64,000 bases of DNA from NCBI GenBank assembly GCA_002840645.1, contig PHBO01000001.1, positions 1-64,000 on the forward strand, given 5' to 3'. Both the position numbers and the translations under genes were made by a program. Source of the stretch: Candidatus Cloacimonetes bacterium HGW-Cloacimonetes-3 (GTDB lineage Bacteria > Cloacimonadota > Cloacimonadia > Cloacimonadales > Cloacimonadaceae). Positions 54,651 through 61,786 of the stretch are shown here, one piece after another (position 1 is the first letter of the stretch; every line of letters starts with the position of its first letter). The notes below the pieces were generated by a model, which did not search any database, was not told where the DNA came from, and saw only the letters and a program-made list of their open reading frames with translations.

Positions 54651-55448
54651 ATGAAGCTTATTGAAACACATGCCCATTTGGATCATCCTGATTTTGATGC
54701 CGATCGGGAAGCGTTGATAAATAAATGTTTTGGCACCGGAATAGAATATATCATCAATGTCGCCTTTAACAAGGAGACCTCGCTTAGTTCACTGGAGCTT
54801 ACAAAAAAACACCTGCACATCTTTTCCACGGTGGGCTTCCATCCTCATGATGCGCAAGATTTTGATGCAGAATTAGTGAAGAAACTGGCACGAGAAAAAA
54901 AGGTATTGGCGATAGGGGAGATAGGATTGGATTTCTTCCGCAACCTATCACCCTTTCCTGTGCAACGTGACGTCTTTGCCAATCAGGCACATCTTGCAGT
55001 GGAGTATGATCTGCCGGTGGTGGTTCACGACAGACAGGCGCATCAGGAATGCTATAATATCTTAAAAAACGAATCTGTGAAGGAAGCTGTTTTTCACTGT
55101 TTCTCTGGCGATATCGTTTTTGCGCAGCAAGTGCTGGATGCAGGCTGGATGATTTCTTTCACTGGTTCTATCACTTATGCCAATTCCCAACTTGATGATG
55201 TGATTCGTTTAGTGCCGATGGATAGGTTCATGATAGAGACGGATTGTCCATATCTTCCGCCGCATCCGCATAGAGGCAAGCGTAACTCACCCTTACTATT
55301 ACATTTAGTAGCAGAAAAAATTGCTGAAATAAAAGGCATCACTCCCACTCAAGTTGCGGAGGCGTCTTTTGATAATTCACATCGCTTTTTCAGAATACCG
55401 GCAGACCCGGTGAAAGCCACACATCATAAAGCAGGACATAAAAAATGA
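54651..55448 (+). CDS. tatD: TatD-family metal-dependent hydrolase
   Basis: 265 residues of TatD type. Metal ligands sit in ETHAHLDHPDFD (HxH), IGEIGLDFF (Glu), VVHDR (His), FHCFSG (His) and METDCPYL (Asp; here IETDCPYLPP). TatD proteins are 3'-5' DNA exonucleases active in DNA repair or apoptosis-like decay in some organisms. It starts a co-directional run of genes; its stop overlaps the next start by four bases (ATGA). Confidence 0.94.
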   Translation: MKLIETHAHLDHPDFDADREALINKCFGTGIEYIINVAFNKETSLSSLELTKKHLHIFSTVGFHPHDAQDFDAELVKKLAREKKVLAIGEIGLDFFRNLSPFPVQRDVFANQAHLAVEYDLPVVVHDRQAHQECYNILKNESVKEAVFHCFSGDIVFAQQVLDAGWMISFTGSITYANSQLDDVIRLVPMDRFMIETDCPYLPPHPHRGKRNSPLLLHLVAEKIAEIKGITPTQVAEASFDNSHRFFRIPADPVKATHHKAGHKK

Positions 55449-56647
55449 AGAAACACCTATTCTTGGTCATAGCCTTAGGCGTAACAGCACTTTGGGCTGG
55501 TAATTCGATCTTCTCATATCAAGGGTTTCCCGTGCAGAACTACGGGAAAGATATTTATAGCATTGGCATGGGCGACACGGGTGCCAGCGATATATTTCGC
55601 ATCAACACCGGTTATGCCAATCCCGCAATGAACGAACGCACAAACCGTACCTTGTTTGGCACAGGTATGATTATGGGCTATACAAATTACCAGTCTGAAA
55701 GCAGTGGAATTAAAGAAAGCTTCCGTGATGATGCGCTTGATTTCCCATACTTTAACGTAAGTGTTCCCATTGGTAAACATAGGTTCAGTGCCCAGTTCAA
55801 TTCGCATTCATCAGGTGTGGTATCCAATCAAAAAAAACTGGCTGATGGTTCCACAGAGTTTCAGAGTACGGATAAATACCTGTATCGTGCAGATTTGATT
55901 TATGGAACTTACTTCAAGAACCTCCAAGCCGGAATCAGCGGCAACTTCTATTTCGGGCATGATAATCAGTCTTTCTCCCAAACAAGCGATTCATATGCGT
56001 TTGATACCAGCGAGCATCTAAGCAGGGATTTTAAAAACGTCGGGCTTACCCTTGGTGTTTTACAAAGACTTAAGAATATGAGCTTCGGTGCCCATGTCAG
56101 CTTACCGGTAACTTTGAAAGGTGAATCAGTTTATGCTAACACTCATATTACGGAGGCAAAAACAGATTACGAGTACGAGCTTCCCGGTCAGTTTAACCTC
56201 AGCAGCACAGTTATGGCTACCAATAATTTCAAAATAGCTGCGGATGTCAGCTATGAAACATGGGCTTCCATATCTCCCCAATACCGCGACACTAAGAAAA
56301 TTGGAGTTGGTTTCGCCTACGAGCCTGATAAAGATAAACAGAAAACCTCTTTTGGTAATTTGCCCTTAAGAGCGGGGGCTTATTATCGTGAGCTGGCGTT
56401 CAAGGATAAATATGGCTCGGCGATAGATGAGATGGCTGTAAGCTGTGGACTAACACTACCGCTGAAATCAAAAGTTAGCCGTATTGATCTGGGTTTACAG
56501 TATTTACAGCGAGGTGATCTTGGTACTAACCGCCTGAGTGATACCTCCCTGATGTTTATGCTGGGCTTCACAGGTTTTGATTTGATCAATAAAGCAAAAG
56601 ACAACACCGCCCCGCGGGATATTCCAATCAAGGAGGAATTCGAATAA
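55445..56647 (+). CDS. outer-membrane PorV/FadL-like beta-barrel protein
   Basis: 400 residues. Signal peptide 1-18 (ending ALWA). The early motif IYSIGMGDTGASDIFRINTG followed by YANPAMN is the pattern seen in PorV/UPF0164-type and FadL-like barrels, then come many amphipathic strands. Such proteins transport hydrophobic compounds or, for PorV, shuttle type IX cargo; the precise role here is unknown. It is tightly coupled, overlapping tatD by four bases and the DHH gene by one. A link to the secreted proteins with sorting domains is tempting but unproven. Confidence 0.82.
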   Translation: MKKHLFLVIALGVTALWAGNSIFSYQGFPVQNYGKDIYSIGMGDTGASDIFRINTGYANPAMNERTNRTLFGTGMIMGYTNYQSESSGIKESFRDDALDFPYFNVSVPIGKHRFSAQFNSHSSGVVSNQKKLADGSTEFQSTDKYLYRADLIYGTYFKNLQAGISGNFYFGHDNQSFSQTSDSYAFDTSEHLSRDFKNVGLTLGVLQRLKNMSFGAHVSLPVTLKGESVYANTHITEAKTDYEYELPGQFNLSSTVMATNNFKIAADVSYETWASISPQYRDTKKIGVGFAYEPDKDKQKTSFGNLPLRAGAYYRELAFKDKYGSAIDEMAVSCGLTLPLKSKVSRIDLGLQYLQRGDLGTNRLSDTSLMFMLGFTGFDLINKAKDNTAPRDIPIKEEFE

Positions 56648-58206
56648 TGCCGGATGAGCAGCGAGATAGTGGTTGTCCTAAACATGATTTGCTTTGTTCT
56701 TTGTTAGCCGCGAGGGGATTTACAGAAGAAGTTTTAGGTGCTACGTTGGATGATCTTCCCGATGAGGCATTATTTGCAAACATAAGCGAGGTTGCAGAGC
56801 GCATTCGCAGTGCTATGTACCGGAATGAACCCTTAGTTATCTTTGGTCATGATGACCCGGATGGAATAACCAGCACCTACATTCTCTACAAGTTTCTGGA
56901 ATCCTGCGGATATCAAAAACACAATTATTACATCCCCAACAGGAATCTTGAGCCTCATGGAATACAGGCAGGCTTTATAGATTTTGTAAAAGAGGGTGGA
57001 TATAAGCTGGTAATAACCGTGGATAACGGAATATCAGCCAAAGAGGGAGTGGCAAAGCTTAATGCTTTGGGATGCGAGGTAATTATCACCGATCATCACC
57101 TTGTGCAAGCAGACATGCTTCCTGATGCATACACCATTATGAATCCCCAGCTTAGCGACTGCCAGTACCCCTTCAAATCACTTGCAGGTGTGGGTGTAGT
57201 GTTGATGCTTATCCGCTATTTGGGTAGGGTTTGGGAACACCCCGTAGATCCGGCAAGTTACTTCTGGGCTGCGGTTGGATCTATAGCTGATAAGGTTCCC
57301 ATGGTAGGGCTGAACAGAATAATCGTGCGCCATGTGCTGGAAAACTTCAAAGCTGTTCAGGACGAAACGGTAGAATTCCTGATGCGTAATTATAGCAGGA
57401 TGAACTCCCTCACTGATATATACAGCTTCATATTATATACTGCCAGGATTATCGCAAACGGCAGGGAAGCGCATGGGCAGCATACCGCTCTGCGTTTCAT
57501 ATTACAGCTTTCCGATGCAAAAGCCAAGCTCTTTCAGGATCTGGAAAAGCAAAAAAATACTTGGGAAGGTGAATTGAGCAGGGTGTTTAGCTTTCTTGAT
57601 ACTCTTAGTACAGATTTCGTAGGCAGCTATTTCGTGTATTACGATGATGAAGATGTGATTCCTTATCCGCTATTGGGAACTGCTGCTACGTATATTGTCA
57701 ATAAGCTTAGGATACCCACGATCATGCTTAAATCTCATAATGGAGATACTGTCTGCGAAGGTAGATGTGGTGATGGGTTCAATATGGTGGATTCATTCAG
57801 CTATTGTAAAGCTCACTTAAAGCAATTTGGCGGTCATCCCAAGGCAGCCGGGTTCACGATGTTACCGGCGAATTATGACTCTTTTCTGGAGTGCTTCAAC
57901 GCTTTCCTTGTGCAGAACTGGAATCCTTTGCCTGCTAATGATTTAAGCTGGGATGTAGAAGCAATTATAGACGATCTAACTGTGGAGAGCTGGAAGAAGC
58001 TGGAAGTTTTACTCCCCTGGGGGCAAAAGAATTCTGAGCCAATTCTGATGCTGCGCAACGTTAATCGGAATCTGTTGATGGATAACATCAGCTTGGATCA
58101 TTCAGGTGTAGATGTTCCTCATTCCGGTTCCGGGGATGCAGTAGTTATATGGAAAGGGGCGGGAATGATTAGAGTTTTGAACTGGCAGGAACATTCGCAA
58201 ACATAA
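56647..58206 (+). CDS. DHH-family phosphoesterase (RecJ/nanoRNase-like)
   Basis: 519 residues. DHH domain motifs: FGHDDPDGITS (residues about 75-85), TVDNGIS and IITDHHL, with Asp and His residues for two Mn ions. A DHHA1-like nucleic-acid binding C-terminal domain includes CEGRCGDGFNMVDSF and FGGHPKAAGFTML (GGH motif). It probably degrades single-stranded DNA or short RNA; the size is nearer RecJ than NrnA, but it may be a RecJ paralogue. It starts one base overlapping the barrel gene (TAATG). Confidence 0.88.
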   Translation: MPDEQRDSGCPKHDLLCSLLAARGFTEEVLGATLDDLPDEALFANISEVAERIRSAMYRNEPLVIFGHDDPDGITSTYILYKFLESCGYQKHNYYIPNRNLEPHGIQAGFIDFVKEGGYKLVITVDNGISAKEGVAKLNALGCEVIITDHHLVQADMLPDAYTIMNPQLSDCQYPFKSLAGVGVVLMLIRYLGRVWEHPVDPASYFWAAVGSIADKVPMVGLNRIIVRHVLENFKAVQDETVEFLMRNYSRMNSLTDIYSFILYTARIIANGREAHGQHTALRFILQLSDAKAKLFQDLEKQKNTWEGELSRVFSFLDTLSTDFVGSYFVYYDDEDVIPYPLLGTAATYIVNKLRIPTIMLKSHNGDTVCEGRCGDGFNMVDSFSYCKAHLKQFGGHPKAAGFTMLPANYDSFLECFNAFLVQNWNPLPANDLSWDVEAIIDDLTVESWKKLEVLLPWGQKNSEPILMLRNVNRNLLMDNISLDHSGVDVPHSGSGDAVVIWKGAGMIRVLNWQEHSQT

Positions 58207-58227
58207 TAGTATGATAGAGAGAGTAGC

Positions 58228-58812
58228 GTGATTCTTAGTGAGACACTAAGGAAGTCCATTCATTTAAGCTCACTGGTGATTCCTTTCAGTTATCGCTATA
58301 TCCTGGGTTTTAATCGCAGGCTGGGGTTTTCTATAATTCTTGTAGCCTTTTCTATCAGCCTTGTGGTAGAGTTTCACCGCTTTTGGCAACGTAGCTTTAG
58401 GAAGACCTTCAATAGATTATTTGGGATGATTCTCAGGAGGCACGAACAGAGAGATTTGACCGGTGCTACCTATTTACTGTTTTCTGCCATGATCTGTGTT
58501 GCTTTCTTCGAACCCGTAATAGCATCCTGTGCCATGGCTTTCTTGTCTATAGGGGATACTTTTGCCGCTATAGTTGGGATGAGCCTGGGGAAACGCAAGT
58601 TTATCGGCATGAGTAAAAGCCTGGAAGGCAGTATCGCATGCTTTGTATCCTGCTTTATATTTGGTTTGTTCTGGCTAAAAAGCCCCGTTCTGGCATTGGG
58701 TGGTGCTCTGGCAGCTACTATTGCAGAACTGGGTAGAATTCCTCTGGATGACAATCTAAAAATCCCCTTTAGTGCCGGATTGGTAATGACAATCTTGTAC
58801 ATTATTTTTTAA
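58228..58812 (+). CDS. diacylglycerol/polyprenol kinase-like integral membrane protein
   Basis: 194 residues from GTG, with GAGAG upstream. About five or six membrane helices. The cytosolic loop FRKTFNRLFG plus DLTGATYLLFSAM, SIGDTFAAIVGMSLGKRKFIG and SKSLEGSIACF fit the SEC59/dolichol kinase and phosphatidate cytidylyltransferase-like family, with an Asp and Gly-rich site for CTP. It probably phosphorylates a polyprenol or diacylglycerol. Its placement 22 bases after the DHH gene and 12 bases before a glycosyltransferase supports a role in lipid-linked sugar supply. Confidence 0.82.
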   Translation: MILSETLRKSIHLSSLVIPFSYRYILGFNRRLGFSIILVAFSISLVVEFHRFWQRSFRKTFNRLFGMILRRHEQRDLTGATYLLFSAMICVAFFEPVIASCAMAFLSIGDTFAAIVGMSLGKRKFIGMSKSLEGSIACFVSCFIFGLFWLKSPVLALGGALAATIAELGRIPLDDNLKIPFSAGLVMTILYIIF

Positions 58813-58824
58813 AAAGAGGCTGGC

Positions 58825-59790
58825 ATGAAGCTTTCATTTGTAATCCCTGTGTTAAATGAGCAGGAATCGCTACCCGAACTGTATAAAGAAATCGTGGCAA
58901 ACTGCGGCGAAAACAGCCGTGAGATTGTGTTTATAGACGATGGATCAACTGATGGCAGCTTCAAAGTAATGAAAGCTATGGCTGAAAATGATGCATGTAT
59001 CAGAATCATCCGTTTTCGGCGTAATTTTGGTAAAGCTGCTGCACTGCAGGCAGGATTCAACATCGTGAGCGGCGAAGTAGTGTTTACCATGGATGCAGAT
59101 TTACAGGATAATCCCTGCGAGATACCGAATTTCTTAGCTAAACTGGATGAAGGCTATGATCTGGTTTCCGGATGGAAGAAGAAAAGGCACGATCCTATCC
59201 ACAAAGTGCTGCCGTCCAGGCTGTTTAACTTTGTAACCGCCCACACTTTCAAGCTCAAACTAAAGGATTATAACTGTGGATTCAAAGCCTACAGGCATCC
59301 TCTGGAAAAGGAACTGAACCTGTATGGGGAAATGCATCGGTATATACCTGCTTTAGCACACTCATTAGGCTTTAAGGTGGGGGAAATAGCGATTGAACAC
59401 CGGGCGCGTCAGTTTGGGCATAGTAAATATGGGTTCGAACGCTATCTGAGGGGTTTTTTTGATCTCTTAACGGTGAAAATGATTACTCAGTACATCAAAA
59501 GCCCACTCTATTTGTTCGGCAGAATTGGGATAATCTCTGCCCTTATGGGTGGTTTGGTAACCATTTACCTGGCAGTTTTAAAATTGTTCTTTGGGCAGCC
59601 TCTGTCTAATCGCCCTTTGCTGTTTCTGGGGATTCTGCTTATTCTGGGAGGCTTGCAATTCGTCTCTTTGGGTCTAATCTCCGAGCTTATTGTAAACAGA
59701 TTCAGGGTAGGCAAGCGGGTGCCAATATCCATTGCTGAAATTGTAAACGTAGCAGAGCCGGCTCTTATCACCAAATCTGAATATGAATAA
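58825..59790 (+). CDS. family 2 glycosyltransferase, polyprenol-phosphate sugar synthase type
   Basis: 321 residues. GT-A catalytic domain: FVIPVLNEQESLPEL, FIDDGSTDGSF, DADLQDNP (DxD metal site), and KDYNCGFKAY. Two C-terminal membrane helices (IGIISALMGGLVTIYLAVL and LLFLGILLILGGLQFVSLGL). This is the DPM1/ArnC-like type that transfers a sugar from a nucleotide donor to a polyprenol phosphate at the inner membrane. Good fit to the kinase-like gene upstream. It overlaps the next gene by 8 bases. Confidence 0.92.
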   Translation: MKLSFVIPVLNEQESLPELYKEIVANCGENSREIVFIDDGSTDGSFKVMKAMAENDACIRIIRFRRNFGKAAALQAGFNIVSGEVVFTMDADLQDNPCEIPNFLAKLDEGYDLVSGWKKKRHDPIHKVLPSRLFNFVTAHTFKLKLKDYNCGFKAYRHPLEKELNLYGEMHRYIPALAHSLGFKVGEIAIEHRARQFGHSKYGFERYLRGFFDLLTVKMITQYIKSPLYLFGRIGIISALMGGLVTIYLAVLKLFFGQPLSNRPLLFLGILLILGGLQFVSLGLISELIVNRFRVGKRVPISIAEIVNVAEPALITKSEYE

Positions 59791-61006
59791 ACTTGAACGC
59801 TTCTTTCTGGAGCGCTATATAAAAGCACCAAAGCGTAACCTGCTGAGGTTCAGTTTCATGTTTATGATTCTGGGGATAGTCCTTTCTGTCAGCATTCTCA
59901 GCGCAGGGCTTAACTTGTTTCAGGGCTACGAAACAAGCCTGAAGGAAGTGCTGCTGGGTTCATTTCCACATATCACTATTCAGGATGCCGATTCAGATTA
60001 CCTTAGCATCGATCGTGTTAAAACTTTAATATCACAGATAAGCAAAAACCCTGCTGTAGAGACGATAACTCCATCAATCAGTTACTCTGTTATGGCTTCC
60101 AACGGCAGCAGAATCCGTGGAGCATCTCTTAATGCTTACGATTTCAGTGGGAAGTTCCCATTTCCCTATGCGAAGTATATCAAGGATGGGAAGAGCACCA
60201 TTAGTACCGGTGAAATTATTGTAGGCAAGTACCTTGCCAAAGAATTGGGAAAGAAAACCGGAGATGAACTAAAAGTTATTTACCCACAGTTGGACAGGAT
60301 TTCTGCCTTGGGTTTATACCCTTCGGAGCGTAGCTATCGCATTGCAGGTATCTACAGCTCAGGCTTTTACGAAAGTGACCGCTCTCAGATTATCTGCACT
60401 CTGTCCGATGCAGAGACACTGCTTAACATCAACCCCAGTTTCGCAAAGCTGGAGATTAGGTTACACAGCAAATCTATAAATGCAGCCACTACCATAGCAA
60501 CGGAGCTTCAACAAGCTCTGGGGATGGATTTGGCTGTTTATCCCTGGACAATGTTCAGTGCCGGGTTACTACGTCTGGTTGCGATGGAGAAGTGGCTTAT
60601 TTTTATTATCTTTTGCTTTTTGGTACTCATCGCCGGTATAAATGTAATTTCTGCGGTTACTACCATTATCCTGGACAAGAAGAACGAGATAGCTGTGCTA
60701 AAAACTCTTGGTGCTACGAATGCTTCTATAAAGAAACTCTTTGCATATCAGGTTGGGCTGGCAGGTATATGCGCAATTCTGGCAGGTCAGGGACTGGGAG
60801 CACTACTCTCCCTATTTGTGGAAAATCAGGGCTGGTATAGATTGAAAGGTGATGTATATTTTATAGATAGCCTGAACGCTGCTATCTACCCAATAAATCA
60901 GGTGATTGTTTTTATAGTTGCTGCATGTCTGGTTTCTGTTTGTATTCATTATCCCTTGCGCCAAATAGACAAGCTGCAAATCATTGAATTGTTACGGAAT
61001 TCGTAA
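59783..61006 (+). CDS. LolC/LolE-type lipoprotein-release ABC permease
   Basis: 407 residues. An N-terminal membrane helix (about 25-50, LLRFSFMFMILGIVLSVSIL), a large periplasmic MacB-like domain with FPHITI, SPSISY-like and GEIIVGKYLAKELG segments, then three C-terminal helices with NVISAVTTIILDKKNEIAVLKTLGATN, the FtsX/LolC coupling motif. It pairs with LolD below and extracts lipoproteins from the inner membrane for LolA delivery to the outer one. Only one permease gene is seen; the complex may be a homodimer (LolF-like), or the second permease may lie elsewhere. Confidence 0.9.
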   Translation: MNKLERFFLERYIKAPKRNLLRFSFMFMILGIVLSVSILSAGLNLFQGYETSLKEVLLGSFPHITIQDADSDYLSIDRVKTLISQISKNPAVETITPSISYSVMASNGSRIRGASLNAYDFSGKFPFPYAKYIKDGKSTISTGEIIVGKYLAKELGKKTGDELKVIYPQLDRISALGLYPSERSYRIAGIYSSGFYESDRSQIICTLSDAETLLNINPSFAKLEIRLHSKSINAATTIATELQQALGMDLAVYPWTMFSAGLLRLVAMEKWLIFIIFCFLVLIAGINVISAVTTIILDKKNEIAVLKTLGATNASIKKLFAYQVGLAGICAILAGQGLGALLSLFVENQGWYRLKGDVYFIDSLNAAIYPINQVIVFIVAACLVSVCIHYPLRQIDKLQIIELLRNS

Positions 61007-61048
61007 AGGATTATATGCTACACTATGTTTCTCAAGGAGCTATAAAAG

Positions 61049-61720
61049 ATGTTTTGCTTAGCTGCTTATAATTTAACAAAGAGCTATATTGACAGCGACC
61101 AGAGTATTCACGTGCTCTCGGATGCCAATTTGGAAGTAAGAGAAGCTGAGATGATATCTATTACCGGGCAATCCGGCTGTGGGAAAAGTACCTTGCTGCA
61201 CATCCTTGGTTTGCTGGATACCCCGGACACCGGGAGAGTGTTAATTGGTGGCAGAGAAGTGCATTCAGGCATGCCGGAAGCACCGATGATTCGCAATAAG
61301 GACTTGGGTTTTGTGTTCCAGTTTCATTATCTGGTGGAGGATCTCACTGCTTGCGAAAACGTTGCCTTGCCTATGATAATAGCGGGAAACAATAGCACTG
61401 ATTCCCTGAAACGAGCTACGGAATTGCTAAGCAGTCTTGGCTTAGAAGATAGATTGAACCGATATGCGAACCAACTTAGCGGAGGAGAGCAGCAACGTGT
61501 ATCCCTTGCAAGAGCACTGATAAACAGTCCCAAGATTGTTTTGGCAGATGAGCCTACCGGTAATCTCGATCCTCAACACAGTGCAGAGGTATGGCAAATG
61601 ATTTTGAACCTGAACAAGGAGCATGGTCAGGCTTTTGTAATAGTTACTCATGATACAGATTCTGCCCGCTTGGCATCCCAAACCTACAATCTTGCGCAAG
61701 GAAAACTCTCTTTATGCTAA
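61049..61720 (+). CDS. lolD: lipoprotein-releasing ABC transporter ATP-binding protein LolD
   Basis: 223 residues. Walker A GQSGCGKST, Q-loop FVFQFHYLVEDLTACENVALP (core FQFHYLVED), ABC signature LSGGEQQRVSLARAL, Walker B IVLADEPTGNLD and the switch His VTHD. The length and the EDLTACENV sequence match the LolD/MacB subclass. It drives the permease encoded 42 bases upstream. Confidence 0.95.
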   Translation: MFCLAAYNLTKSYIDSDQSIHVLSDANLEVREAEMISITGQSGCGKSTLLHILGLLDTPDTGRVLIGGREVHSGMPEAPMIRNKDLGFVFQFHYLVEDLTACENVALPMIIAGNNSTDSLKRATELLSSLGLEDRLNRYANQLSGGEQQRVSLARALINSPKIVLADEPTGNLDPQHSAEVWQMILNLNKEHGQAFVIVTHDTDSARLASQTYNLAQGKLSLC

Positions 61721-61786
61721 GCTTGGTGATAGTTAATTCTCCCCTTGTAACCCTACGGAGTGCAAAGCTCCGCTGAGCCAACAATC

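Noticed and set aside
60592-60840. An 82-codon frame within the LolC/E-type permease gene
   Set aside because: It is in a different frame of a conserved membrane protein gene and has no start signal.
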